Shown piece by piece: positions 10,701-20,744 of a DNA stretch of 64,000 nt; positions within the stretch are counted from its first letter, which is position 1, and each line of letters begins with the position of its first letter. The DNA comes from Closterium sp. NIES-65 (Eukaryota; Streptophyta; Zygnematophyceae; Desmidiales; Closteriaceae): contig CANXME010002089.1 in the NCBI GenBank assembly GCA_948144175.1, positions 124,001-188,000 on the forward strand, written 5' to 3'. The position numbers and the translations under genes are program-made. The notes beneath the pieces were generated by a model. That model ran no database searches. It was not told the origin of the DNA and worked only from the letters and a program-made list of their open reading frames with translations.

Positions 10701-13700
10701 GGACCGGGGTATGTTCCCCCCAAGAGGGGCTACGTTGGAGGGGCGGGCTTGAAGAAAGTGCGGCAGAAAATGGAGGCAGCGCTCGCCCCCGCTGCCGCGA
10801 GCTGGAAGCGGGACGGTGTCACCGTGTCGTCGGACATGATGACCGACCGTTGTGGCCGCCCGCAGGCCAACATACTCCTTGTCAACGACTCCGGCGCAGT
10901 TTTCGAGCAGGCCGTGGACTGCAACATGGAGTCGAAGACGGGGGGGTACATCGCCAGCCTTCTCCGCCCCGTCATTGATAAGGTGGGGCTGGAGAATGTG
11001 GTGGCGGTCTGCACCGATGGCGGCAGCAACTATGCATCGGCAGCGCGGAAGATTGCGGGCACATGGCCGGACATTGAGCATGTGCCATGTGCCACGCATG
11101 TCCTGGACCTGTTAATGGAAGATGTGGGCAAAATGGGATGGGCGAAGGGGCTTGTGGAGAAAGGAGGGGAGATGATTACCTTCGTGCGCAACCACCACTT
11201 CACCCGTGCCTATATGAAGAAAGTGGGGGGGAAGCAGGTGCTCAAGCCTGCGGGAACCAGGTTCGGGACACAATACATAGCCATGGCCCGGCTATGTGAG
11301 GTGAGTAGTGGGCTGGCGGCGGCGATGGTGCTCAGCGACGAGTGGAAGGTGTGGGCAGCGGGGGACAAGGATAGGAAGACTGCAGCCGAGAAATTCAGGG
11401 CTGCTGTGATAGATGAGGAGTGGTGGGGGATGGCGGAGTTCTTTTCCTCTCTCATGGCGGTGCCATTCAAGGCCATGCGGGCCACGGACTCTTCCGCGAA
11501 AGGCATGATGGGTAAGCTGTATGACATTATGCTACAGCTTACCGAGGACATCAATGACAAGCTCGACGCTTCAGGCGACTTCTTGACTCGGACAGAGAGG
11601 GCAGACATCACCAAGATTGTGAAGGACAGGTGGGACAACTCCCTTGCCTGCCCCATGCATGTGGTTGGCCGGATCCTGAATCCGGCCAACCAGGAGGAGG
11701 GAATTTTCTGGAACGATGTGGAGTGCACGAGGGTGTTGAAGGACTACATCGAGCGCCACTATGACCACGTCACCTTCAGGCTCGGCAAGGATGGTGCCCC
11801 TCGCCGCGCCTCCCTTGTGCTGCAGGAGGCATTGCTGGCCTACATCAATTTGGAGGGCAGTTTTGGCAAGCTGAGCGTCATAGCTGCAAGGGAGGCAGTG
11901 AAGAAAGGGGAGATGAGCATGGTGCAGTGGTGGTCGTGGCACAGCACCGAGTACCCTGAGCTTGCCACCCTCGCATGCCGGATTCTCACTCAGCCCATCT
12001 CGGCTTCTTCATGCGAACGTGGCTGGGCGCAGTGGGAAGGCGTCCACACCGCCCGCCGCAACCGCCTCGGGTCCACCAAGTGTGCGGACCTGGTTTACAT
12101 TGCGCACAACTGGAACGTTGTGCGCAATTGGTACAACAAGGATGGGGCCAGCACGGTTGTGCCCGGGAACATCCCGGATGCCCCTATCCCCCGCGGCTAC
12201 AACATGGACGAGGAGGAGGAGGATGACCTGCTGGGGGGGGAAGGAGATGATCCAGTGCTGGCGGATGAGTATGGGGAAGGGGTGGTGGTGGAAAAGCCCC
12301 GCAAGGAAATAGGCTGTGGGGAAGCTCGCTAGAGGGTGGGGATTATGTGGATGAACTATGTGTTTCTGGATATTTATGAAATAAAATATTGACATGTGTT
12401 GTTGTCGGCCTGAACCCCCCCCCTGAAACAGGTTTTTTTATACCTGCCCGGGAAAAAAGTTTTAGCTGCCCGCCAGCGTATTTTTGCGTATCAGCAGTAC
12501 GCCAGCCTTGGCGTACCGCGTATATACCAAGCGTATAATACGCTAACGTATTATACTCGGTACTCGTATTTAGCAACGTAGCCTTCACCCCTGATGCCCA
12601 GGTGCGTGCCTTCACCCCTGACGCCCAGGTGCGTGCCTTCACCCCTGACGCCCAGGTGCGTGCCTTCACCCCTGACGCCCAGGTGCGTGCCTTCACCCCT
12701 GACGCCCAGGTGCGTGCCTTCACCCCTGACGCCCAGGTGCGCCCGCCCGTGCTGCCACAGCCTTGTGTGTTCAGAGAGGAGCGTGCTGTGAAGGCTTTGT
12801 GTGCTCAGAGAGGAGCGTGCTGTGAAGGCTTTGTAACGCTCTCGTATGGATGCACTGTTTTGTGCCCTAGTGTGAATGTGGAGCTCTAACCATTCTCTCC
12901 CTGGTGTGTTGTTCTGTGTGGCGGTGCCGTGCTCTCTCACAGGGCATAGCAGTGGGGACAGCTATCGGCAATTGCCGCTTCTACTCCATCTCTGGTAACC
13001 ACATCATGCTGCACACAAGAGAACACATGAGACCACGGCGTTCATGCAAACTGTCCATCCTCATTGCCAGAATTTTGCATTTCCGTAACCCCTCTCACCC
13101 CTCTCACTGCATGCACTCGTTCAACTCCTTGACCCGTTTCTCCCCATACATGCTCTGCCCGGCAGCTGACGGCGAGCTGAGTCTGGACGAGTCAGTGGAT
13201 CTGCGCGGCGCAAAGGCCAAGAAGCTTCCTCCGAAGAAGATCACGGGCATCCAGGCGGTGCCGGGGTCGTCCGCCCACGTGCTGGTGTCGGCGGCGGACT
13301 CGCGCCTGCAGCTGTACCAGGGCGCGCAGCTCAAGTGCAAGCTGCAGGGCCACAAGAACACCGCCTCGCACCTGGCGGCGGCTGTCAGTGTGGGCGGTGA
13401 CTTCATCGTGACGCCCAGTGAGGACGGCACCATCTTCCTCTTCAACCCGCCTGGGCTCCTTGCCAAAACCGGACAGCCGAATGACCGGCAGAAGGCATAC
13501 GAGTATTTTGCGTGCCCGAGCGTGAGCAGTGCAGTGGCAGTGTGGCCGCTGGGGGTGGAGAGGCGGCGAGTGGGCCAGTCGTCGCTGACCTCAGGTGGTG
13601 CTGCCAGCGCCTCTCTGCCCGGCCTGTTGCCTGACCAGCCACGTCTCATCCCCCGGGGGACCAGCTCCGCCTCTCCTGCTGCCACCCTCACGACACGCCC

Positions 13701-14613
13701 AGGTGCTGCTCCTTCCCCTGCCACTGCTGCAGCACCTGCCGCTGCCAGCAGCAGTGGCGGCAGCACAGTGGGGCTGTTCTACGGGGGTGCGGCTGCCCTC
13801 ACAGCAGCAGCAGTGGCGCCTTCTCCCTCACCAACATTGGCGGGCGCGGACTGGGAGCAGAGCAGCCGGGGCAGCCATGGGGACAGTAATCCCAGCCGCC
13901 CCACCACGAGTGCCAGCGTGGGCGGCAGTGCAGGGCAGCACAGCACGTCCACGGACCTGGGGGGGTCGGGCGAGGCGGACAAGGCGTTGAGGGAGCGATT
14001 TGAAGCTGCTGTGGCCGCCATCGCTGATGGCGGGGCAGGCGCTGCGCCTGGCGATGGTTCGGGACAGGCAGTGCAGGACGGAGGTTGGAGTGTGGCAGCA
14101 GCAGATGGGGGCGCAGCAGCAGCAGCAGGCGCTAGCAAGCCCCCGCTGCACTCTGCTGCCCCAGGGGCATCACGAAGCCCTCTTCGTCTTTTCTCCCCCT
14201 CCTGGGCGGCAAGTGATGAGCTGGGGGGCGGCGGCAGCAGTGCAGCCGACGGGCTGGAAGCGGCGGCAGCAGCAGTGGCAGGCACAGAGGGGCCAACGCA
14301 GACTGTACCAGGTGCTGCAGCACAGGCAGCAGCACAGGCAGCGGGTGAAGCGGCAGCAGCAGCATCGAGACGGAAAGAGCAGATGGCAGCCGCCGCAGCA
14401 GCTGCCGCACCCACACCACCCAAGGGCAGAGCCGCAGCCACAGGGGGAGGGGCAGGAGGAGGGGCAGGGGGAGGAGGGGGCGAGGGAGGGGGGTGGCAGT
14501 GGGGTGAGGGCACGGCAGAGAGGGCGTCGGCACTGGGGCTGGTAATCGTGGCGGGCAGCTTCACGGGCGAGCTGAGGGTGTACCAGAACATGGCCGCCCC
14601 CTCCAAGGGGTAG
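4741..14613 (+). CDS. WDR44-like WD40-repeat protein, six exons
   Basis: The only clear host gene. Exons by splice sites and family homology: 4741-4980, 5142-8369, 8616-8712, 8900-9057, 12943-12994, 13166-14613, giving about 1740 aa. The plant WDR44-like family pattern is clear: a lead-in KPARQLSDLWLRQE, WD units starting GAHDGAVWVARFS (about residue 950), FTGHSADVLDLAW (1140), LLVSASADRTVRLW, TAVAFHP...GALDERVRVW, then WVDVGEMVTAAAF joined to GNCRFYSIS, GHKNTAS...EDGTIFLF, and a last strand SFTGELRVYQN. Human WDR44 binds Rab11; the role of plant members is poorly known. A very long Gly/Ala/Glu-rich N-terminal part (acidic run near residues 680-705) and Ala/Gly inserts in the last exon are unusual. 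Intron 3 appears to use a GC donor (AG|GCAAGT). The ATG at 4741 was chosen because exon 1 is then in phase; 5' UTR introns cannot be excluded. Confidence 0.85.
9058..9717 (+). repeat. 27-bp minisatellite derived from a splice junction, block 1
   Basis: About 24 units of GTGCGTGCCTTCACC followed by CCTGACGCCCAG. The first half equals the start of the intron, and the second half resembles the last exon bases CCTGATGGCCAG, so each unit recreates CAG|GTGCGT. Because 27 is a multiple of three, reading through adds VRAFTPDAQ per unit. One unit near 9410 has lost two bases and breaks the frame. Confidence 0.9.
9750..9789. repeat. Subterminal palindrome of the hAT element
   Basis: GCGTACCACGT (9750-9760) is repeated inverted as ACGTGGTACGC (9779-9789). 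The right end has related GCGTACCGCGTATATACC. Such subterminal motifs are where hAT transposases usually bind. Confidence 0.6.
10149..12332 (+). CDS. hAT-family transposase with BED zinc finger
   Basis: A 727-aa uninterrupted frame. The N-terminal BED-type finger (about residues 50-80, CKFCGFKFEGGTTRCAVH) binds DNA. The central DUF659/RNase H-like catalytic fold includes DMMTDRCGRPQANILLVN (about 230) and VCTDGGSNYASAARK followed by PCATHVLDLLMEDVG (about 290-325). The C-terminal hAT dimerisation region is WWSWHSTEYPELATLACRI and ISASSCERGWAQWE (about 600-640), and the tail is acidic. It cuts and pastes the element in the nucleus. No stop or frameshift is seen and the ends look intact, so it could be active. 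Codon use is less extreme than the host gene around it. Confidence 0.92.
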   Translation: MASNSTPPSATSNVASGHASSSAINTQPVEAGLSNPILKHFLIPPHTKGNPKLCKFCGFKFEGGTTRCAVHLAKWKGQDERPVRLCKDVSLKVREEVRAMYENKEENKSMKRGAAAAALDSVLGAVTACAEKKGKITKFFGDEATCAKEDADNALCLMFSALKLPERIVDDPVFRYAVQCFARGGPGYVPPKRGYVGGAGLKKVRQKMEAALAPAAASWKRDGVTVSSDMMTDRCGRPQANILLVNDSGAVFEQAVDCNMESKTGGYIASLLRPVIDKVGLENVVAVCTDGGSNYASAARKIAGTWPDIEHVPCATHVLDLLMEDVGKMGWAKGLVEKGGEMITFVRNHHFTRAYMKKVGGKQVLKPAGTRFGTQYIAMARLCEVSSGLAAAMVLSDEWKVWAAGDKDRKTAAEKFRAAVIDEEWWGMAEFFSSLMAVPFKAMRATDSSAKGMMGKLYDIMLQLTEDINDKLDASGDFLTRTERADITKIVKDRWDNSLACPMHVVGRILNPANQEEGIFWNDVECTRVLKDYIERHYDHVTFRLGKDGAPRRASLVLQEALLAYINLEGSFGKLSVIAAREAVKKGEMSMVQWWSWHSTEYPELATLACRILTQPISASSCERGWAQWEGVHTARRNRLGSTKCADLVYIAHNWNVVRNWYNKDGASTVVPGNIPDAPIPRGYNMDEEEEDDLLGGEGDDPVLADEYGEGVVVEKPRKEIGCGEAR
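12581..12740 (+). repeat. 27-bp minisatellite, block 2
   Basis: About six further units of the same 27-bp repeat continue on the other side of the hAT insertion. The first has a T variant (CCTGATGCCCAG). The block ends in GTGCGCCCGCCCG. Confidence 0.9.
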
Positions 14614-14760
14614 CCCTCCCTCACCTCTCCCTCCACCCCTAGCACGCAAGCGCGGGGCTTCCCAACCCAACAGCGGAGAGGGTTAAGAGGGGGGAAAGGG
14701 GGAAGAGGGGAGAAGGGGGGGAGGGGGGGTGGGGTGTTGCCACTGTTAATAACGTACCAA
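14614..14760. other. 3' flank of WD40 gene with G-rich run
   Basis: Presumed 3' UTR. 14684-14732 consists of repeated runs of four to seven G on the plus strand, with G-quadruplex potential. No clear polyadenylation signal. Confidence 0.5.
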
Positions 14761-14767
14761 ACGGGAA

Positions 14768-14848
14768 TGGTATGATATGAACTAACAGGATGGGAGTACA
14801 AGTTGGAAATTCTAGAACCCTAAGGCTAGCCCCGCTATAGCCTAACAA
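14768..14848 (-). repeat. Possible solo or partial copia LTR
   Basis: Read on the minus strand: TGTTAGGCTATAGCGGGGCT ... TTAGGGTTCTAGAA ... GTACTCCCATCCTGTTAG. The order (TATAG-GGGG, AGGGTT, GTAC, then a purine-poor end) resembles the short copia LTRs in this window, but no primer site, tract or target duplication is seen. Confidence 0.3.
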
Positions 14849-15070
14849 TATATGAATATATTTTTTACCAGAACTTATTTTTCAATGGAGCCCCAGATAT
14901 GAGCCATGTCTTTTCGTGGCAGCCACTGATTCAACTGTAATTGATGTTGTTAGTTAAAAGGTTTGCTTGAAATCTCTTGTAGAGACATGTTTGGCGGTAA
15001 CCAGTTTCGGCTTATACCGTAGCCTTCTTCAGACCACACGGGAAAAAATGAAGCAAACTAGAGCTGATGT

Positions 15071-16854
15071 ACTACCGTCATCACCCGGATATAAGACAGT
15101 GTTGAATAGTAGACAGGGGTTGTCTATTAATAGACGGGTGTCTCTTATAAACAGGCTAGCCTCCAGGGCTGACGCTATCAGAGTAAATAGTCTGATTAGT
15201 CTTACGGATCAGACCATCGAGTTTGTGAAAAATGGAATTCCAGAGTAGTCAAATTTTCATCACTGAGAGCCTCAGAGTTATTGTTTTATGGCCCCTGATT
15301 CAGTGTAATAGGCCTCAGTGTTAGTCATTTCTGGAGTCTGTCACTACAGAGTATGCGTTCTGTGGTCCCTACATGCAAGTTTATCGGGAGGAAGCTTCCT
15401 CGAAATTTCCTTTCGATACACCCACCTCCGAGGTTCACTAGTGAGGGTCAAACTGGTGAGTCAAACCCGTCTTGACTGGTCACAGCACCAGCGTCATTAA
15501 AAATTTGCGTTGACAAAGCGAATTCGCGCCGTACGGAGCAACGAATTTGCCCAATCACAGCGAAATGGCCCTGACACAGCAGATTTGAGCTGTCAGAGCA
15601 CAAAGGTCTTGACCAATCACAGTAAAATGTATCTGACATTGCACATTCGCCCTTTCACAAAACAGATTCGCCATCAAAGTTCAGTTTCGATAATGCACAG
15701 CGCGTTACTACACGTACCCTGATCGTGACTTCTCGACCCTGAACACTCAGACTGTATAACTTCCCAACACTGAGCAATCAGGGTGCTGCTTTTCTGGAAA
15801 ATATGCCTTCAGGGTTAATTTTTTTTTTTTGGTGGACATCAGGGTACCTAAATTTGAAACGTCAGCCCTGCTAGCCTCATTATAAGGGCGTGTTCCTACG
15901 CTCTTATCAGGCAAACCTCTTGTCTGTTGGGCTGAAAAGCCCTAGGATCTTTGTAGAGTTAAAGTCTGAGTAAGTGATGTAATAGCGGAAGCGTTGAATA
16001 AAGTCCTTGAACCACCTTGCGCTAGTATGTGAGGGCAAAGTAAGTTGATTAAAGCAAAGAGATACAGGAATAAATATATGAGTACGAAGAATATGAAGAG
16101 ACATTATGACTACTTTACTGTTGCGGTTCGATACAGTGCGACTCGGGCAACTGCTCAATGTCGAGTCAGTTGTGTGTCCTTGCTGTCGCGCTGCGTCAGG
16201 TCAAGGGTCGCTGACCTTTGACTTTCTCGTAACCTCCAGCGGTTACGTTAACTTCCGAGGGTTGACTCGCGATGCTTCGATTTGAGCTGCTTCGCTTGTG
16301 TCTTGAGTTCTGACACGACAGAGGCGCTTAAACTATTTGTTCCCAACATTGTCAGCCTTGCCTGGTAAAAGTAGCAAGAGTTTTTGGGTTTAGGGAATTT
16401 TCAGGGGGAAAAGTAGCGAGCTTGATAAGAGGTTGCCCTGATAAGGGGCCGTAGGAACACGCCCTAAGACACCTATTTGTGTGTACGAGATAAGACATGT
16501 ATCTTATAATCGAAACTGCAATATATTTTAGTGAAAATCGAAGTACCTCGTACATTTTTACCCTTGCGACACGCGAATTCTGCCTCGTGCCGACTCACGT
16601 ACTACCAAATTTGCCTCTGCAAGTATTCTCCATGACATGGCGCCCTGAATAATGGTTGCCGAAGTGGCACCTTCGCAACATCCACACTCATAATGAGAAA
16701 CTATTTTCAAGATGTGTGAAAATATTTTGAAGTAGTTTAGAAAAATTTCCATTCATAAGACTTATAAGCCACCCAAAACCTCCCCAAATACAAGCATTTT
16801 TTTTAGGGTATGTGATAAGACATATATGTCTTATATCCGGGCGATGACGGTAGT
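15071..16854. repeat. Inverted-repeat pair enclosing about 1.7 kb
   Basis: ACTACCGTCATCACCCGGAT plus ATAAGACA (15071-15098) is matched inverted at 16827-16854 with one mismatch in 28. This looks like the ends of a DNA transposon or large MITE, but I see no clean target duplication and no transposase inside. Between them lies AT-rich sequence with short dispersed repeats around 15530-15680 (CCAATCACAG near 15552 and 15613, CTGACA motifs), and the nested MITE. Confidence 0.5.
15886..16464. mobile_element. Tourist-like MITE (PIF/Harbinger type)
   Basis: A 579-bp element with ends GGGCGTGTTCCTACG and CGTAGGAACACGCCC; the inverted similarity continues inward through CTTATCAGG and AACCTCTT. It is flanked on both sides by TAA (15883-15885 and 16465-16467), the 3-bp target expected for PIF/Harbinger. 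There is no transposase, so it is non-autonomous. Confidence 0.75.
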
Positions 16855-17359
16855 CCCGAGTGCTAGAAAGACATGATGCCAGCGTTGCGGAAGCTAGAAT
16901 GTAGGAAGAGTAAGGCCGAAAGGCTTGCACTGAAATGTTTGAAAGCAGAATGAGAGCAATGGAATGGATTAATCACAGCACAGAGCATGGTATTTATCCT
17001 ATGCAATCCCCCTTCAGAATCACCCCATCCACACCAATGGTGCACCAAAAATGGTAGCTCCATCAAGAAAGAATTCTACCCCCAGACCTCTAGACTTTAA
17101 TTATCCAGGCCCTACAATAATTATACAATCATTCTAGGCCCTGGGGTCTTATAAAGAGGACTACGGTAAATTCTAATCCGGTAGCATAAATATTTCTTTA
17201 TGTTGTATATTTCTTAAAACTCCCCCTTGGTGTAGATTTTACCGAAGCTCCGTTAATACTATTTTCGGCTTTCCAACACACCCCCCGTTGCTGTAGGTTT
17301 TAGTGAAATCACCTTTCTTGGAGGATGGAGCGAATATGGTGATGTACCACCGTAGAGGT
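16855..17359. other. Noncoding stretch before the large copia
   Basis: About 500 bp of AT-rich sequence without a recognisable gene or repeat. GAGGT at 17355-17359 is the left target duplication of the copia that follows. Confidence 0.4.
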
Positions 17360-17641
17360 TGTTGGAATAACCGAAGGGTTACCTTAAGCTTTTCCGAAGG
17401 CTCTCCACTGTCGCGTCACTTCATAACGAAGTAAACGCCTGTATCAGTACCGCAATAGCTCATATAGTGCACGCGGAAGGTCGAGGGTCACCCGAAGGTC
17501 AAGAGTCGAAGACAGTCAACGGTCTTGACCCTTGACTGACCAGTAACGGCACGAGGCAGTTACGAGATGCAACGTGGTAACTGTCAAGAATGGCAATAGA
17601 CGTGGTTACTGTAGCAATGTAATTCGGTTAATAAGGGAATG

Positions 17642-18971
17642 TATCAAGAACTAATGAACAGGAATAGGAACAGCAGAAGAGGGGTTGCACTAGCAGGCAG
17701 AGGGGATTCAAATACGAAACTCTAACAGGGCTGTACTCACTACTGAGTACCCCACCGCAGACTAGACAATATAACATTCTGACACACCCCCATAGGCAAA
17801 GTGGGGTATAATCAGCACAACAAGCATTCATAGAGCAAGTTCACAAATTAACCCTAGTGGCAGACATAGCAGAGGGGCAGTGAGGCGGAGGAGGGACTAC
17901 GAGACGAGAAGAGTTGGGAGGCGGCAGGTGAAGCTGCTGACACACGGGCAATGGAGCAACTGGCACACTAGCTACCGGAGCAAGGGCCCCGAACTACTGG
18001 AGCAACTGGCTCCACCGCTAGACGAGCGGCTGGAGCAACGGACCCACGGGGGACTGGAGCAGCGGGCTCACGTGCTACCGGAGCAAGGGCCCCGGACTAC
18101 TGGAGCAGTAGGCGACATAGCGGCTACCTCCTTCCAACCTCCCCCCATTGCCCCCAAACCCTTTTCTCACATCCCCCCCGGCTAACGCCACTCCCCAACC
18201 TCACCCACTCTATCCCCCCCTTAGCGGCAGCTGCAACAGTGGGAGAGAGAGGAGGAGGAGGGGCAGCTGGTCACGCACTCCCACCACCCCCATACCCCCC
18301 CATACCCCCGCCACCCCCATACCCTCCACACGACTGCACGCGCAGCAGGAAGTCGAAGGAGGAGGGGGGAGGGCGCGCGGCGTCGCGACGTGCAAGGCGC
18401 GGGCGGGCTGCCGGGTCCAGGAGGGGCGGCGCGCGGGTCCCCAGGGGCGGCGCGCGGGTCCAGCGGGGCAGCGCGCGGGTCTAGCAGGGGCGGCGCACGG
18501 TTCCCGCAGGGCATCGCGCGGGTCCAGCAGGGCAGCACGCGGGCCCTGCAGGGCGTTGCGCGGTTCCAGCAGAGGGCGGCACGCGGGTCCCGCAGGGCGT
18601 CGCGCGGGTCCAGCGAGGCAGCGCGCGGGTCCCGCAGGACGTCGCGCGGGTCCAGCGGGGGCGGTGCGCGGGTCCCACGGGGCGGGGCGCGGGTCAGGTG
18701 GGGCGACGCGCCGAGCAGAAAAACGCGGCAGGCAGAAAACGTTGCGCGCCCGGGGCGCGCGATAGGCAGGACAGCAGTGGAAGCATAGGGTGGGCCCACA
18801 GGCCAGGATCGAACGAGCTCTGATACCATATCAAGAACTAACAAGCAGGAATAGGAACAGCAGAAGAGGGGTTGCACTAGCAGGCCGTAGGGATACAAAT
18901 ACAAAATCCTAACAGGGCTGTACTCACTACTGAGTATCCCACTGCAGACTAGACAATATAACATTCTGACA
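17642..18971 (-). mobile_element. Non-autonomous short-LTR copia-like element (NA-1)
   Basis: 1330 bp with two 143-bp LTRs (17642-17784 and 18829-18971) and TSD GAATG at 17637-17641 and 18972-18976. On the minus strand the LTR runs TGTCAGAATG...CTTGATA. The primer site TGGTATCAGAGC follows the 5' LTR (18817-18828), and the 3' LTR is preceded by the CCCCACTTTGCCTATGGGGG motif (17785-17806). The interior has only a GC-rich repeat leader (about 18390-18720) and a short 3' region with repeated GGAGCAA-type motifs (17930-18110). No gag or pol is present, so movement needs enzymes from elsewhere. Confidence 0.88.
18390..18720. repeat. GC-rich repeat leader of NA-1
   Basis: Imperfect units of about 20-30 bp with the core GCGCGCGGGTCCAGCAGGGC. 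It gives long meaningless Arg/Ala/Gly frames. It has the same position (just after the primer site) as the leaders of the autonomous copias. Confidence 0.75.
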
Positions 18972-19255
18972 GAATGTACCCTTCAGAGTACATGGCTAGC
19001 TAGGATTGCTAGTTATATTACTGTACTCCTATCTTATAATCATCTTGTTCCTTCAAACCTTATCAACAAGGTCATTACAGAGGCTTCACATCTCTCTTAT
19101 ATACCTAGCAACTTTATCCTATCCACTGCGATCCTTTAGTTATGACATCATGGTATGAGAGCTAGAGTGGATTATAAGGCCTGCTAAGCTCTTTTTCTTG
19201 CTAGAACAACCTCCTTAGAAATTACTGGTTACATCGTCACGAGCTCTGCACTACT

Positions 19256-20709
19256 ATGGCTCCAGAAGGAAAAGCCACTGCAGATTCTCCGGGCCCACCA
19301 CCAGCAACACCTACTGCACCATCAGCAGTGACCTCCGTCAGCGCCGCTCTCGTTGAGCAGTTGGTCGCCCGCATCAATGCTCTTGAGAGCCATCAAGCAA
19401 TAAGCATCGATGGCTCTAGCTATGCACGTGGAGTTGCTGGACTCCCTCTCCCTGGAGAAGATTGCCGCGTCAACTCCGAGAGGTCCTTCACATTTGACAA
19501 CCGTCAAGCTTCAGCTCCTGCGCAAGACAGTCAACAACGCGCACACTCAGATACAGTCGCAACAATGCAGACAAAATTCGTTCTGACCTCGAAGCTGAAA
19601 ACAACGGTTCCTTTCGACGAAAAAGACTTCTACACTTGGAGCTTCGAGTTTGAGCTCCTCGCGACAACTGCGCATATCTGGATGTACTATGACGGAAGCT
19701 TACCTTTTCCAACGGAAGGCACCATCCAAGAGAAGAACCAATATTACCACGAATCTCTTCTCGCGTACACTACTCTGCTCCGAAATCTCTCCCCCTCCGA
19801 GAAGCTCGGTATTCGCTCCTACAAGTCAGTGTGGGCACCCGCGTACGCCTCTTGGGAGCACTTGCGCAACTCAAACATGGCAACAGATCCCGTCACAATG
19901 AGTCGTCTACTCAGCCAGCTTGCATCGGTCAAAATGCAGCAAGGGGAGAAAGCGGGACCATATATTAACCGGTGCCGCAATATGCGTGATCACATCAATC
20001 CGTCCCAGACGACATGTTCGTCTCAATGGTTCTTTCCGGCCTCGGACCCGATTGGCGTCAATGCCAATCGTTGCTTCGTGCTCGAGCAACCGTCTCCGAG
20101 TCGGCCTTGTGCGCCACACTTCTCTCCGAGCAAAAGGATATCGACATGTATAACGAGAAGAACACCAAGCGGAAGAAGTTAGTCTTCTACGTCGGAGCAA
20201 CTGAAGGGGAGCAGCACGGAAAGAAAGGAACTTTCTGCAAGTACTGCAAGAAGCTTGGGCACACTATCGATCGGTGCTACAAGCGAAAGGCCGCCGATGA
20301 ACGGCGCAACAATCCCTCGAGCCACCAATCCTTGACGCCCTCGACCTCTCCCACCGCAACAGCCACCGTATCGCCTCCTTCCGTTGCGAGCACCTCGCAG
20401 ATACCTGCACGCATTACGGCCAAGGAAAAAGGCAAGGGGTCAATCATGAGCTGCATGGTGCTCCGTCGCAGAGGAATTCGATACTACGACGGAACAGAGA
20501 TCCCATCTGACGCCCCCATCGACCATGTTGCGCCCAGTCAAGACAACGACCCCACCATCTACACTTGGATCGATGAACCATCAAAATACTCACCTGACTT
20601 CGAGCTGCCACCGCCGACACCGGAATCACCTCCCAGTGTTTCGGCGAACAGGTACTTCGCCCTCTCGCCATACATCGGCGAGAGAGACCGCGTTGTTACA
20701 CCGAAATAG
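19256..20709 (+). pseudogene. copia-2 gag with CCHC zinc knuckle, frameshifted
   Basis: The first part (19256 to about 20015) encodes MAPEGKATADSPGP... and a copia-type gag core (TVPFDEKDFYTWSFEFELL, WEHLRNSN, YINRCRNMRDHIN). After about 20015 the homology passes to another frame (20014-20709: SMVLSGLGPDWRQ, LLSEQKDID), reaching a zinc knuckle CKYCKKLGHTIDRC (C-x2-C-x4-H-x4-C) and a Pro/Ser/Thr-rich tail ending at 20709. Gag forms the cytoplasmic particle and binds the RNA. One frameshift separates the halves, so this copy is probably dead. Confidence 0.8.
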
Positions 20710-20744
20710 CCAACATCGCGCGACAAAGTCGCGAGAATATCAAC

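Larger units (their letters stand above)
9718..12580 (+). mobile_element. hAT DNA transposon, apparently complete
   Basis: About 2.86 kb inserted in the minisatellite. The left end reads ...TACGTTGCCAAATACG and the right end, reversed, TACGTTGCTAAATACG: a 16-bp terminal inverted repeat with one mismatch. GCCTTCAC occurs on both sides (9710-9717 and 12581-12588) and fits the 8-bp hAT target duplication, though the repeated target makes the exact edge uncertain by about 2 bp. Subterminal GCGTAC-type motifs occur at both ends. Left of the gene (9790-10148) is AT-richer sequence that should contain the promoter. An AATAAA-like signal lies near 12380. Confidence 0.85.
9058..12942 (+). other. Intron 4 of the WD40 gene, expanded by repeats and a transposon
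   Basis: The donor is CCAG|GTGCGT after exon codons for MPDGQ; the acceptor is CTCACAG at 12936-12942 before GGCATAGCAGTGGGG. The intron is about 3.9 kb, while the other four are 160-250 bp. It consists of a 27-bp minisatellite (two blocks), an inserted hAT element, and about 200 bp of unique sequence (12741-12942). Known family members run from the MVTA..PDG stretch straight to GNCRFY, which supports removal of all of it. Confidence 0.8.
17360..19150 (+). repeat. 5' LTR of copia-2, split by an insertion
   Basis: It begins TGTTGGAATAACCGAAGGG and ends ATGACATCA. The second part resumes at 18977 after the duplicated GAATG. A primer site TGGTATGAGAGC follows at 19151, one mismatch from the tRNA-Met type. 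Confidence 0.9.

Noticed and set aside
15450..15720. CCAATCACAG and CTGACA repeats as a regulatory region
   Set aside because: Only loosely repeated and not next to any gene; noted as part of the inverted-repeat region.
18148..18788. Arg/Ala/Gly-rich frames inside NA-1
   Set aside because: Repeat-derived; located in the non-coding leader of a non-autonomous element.
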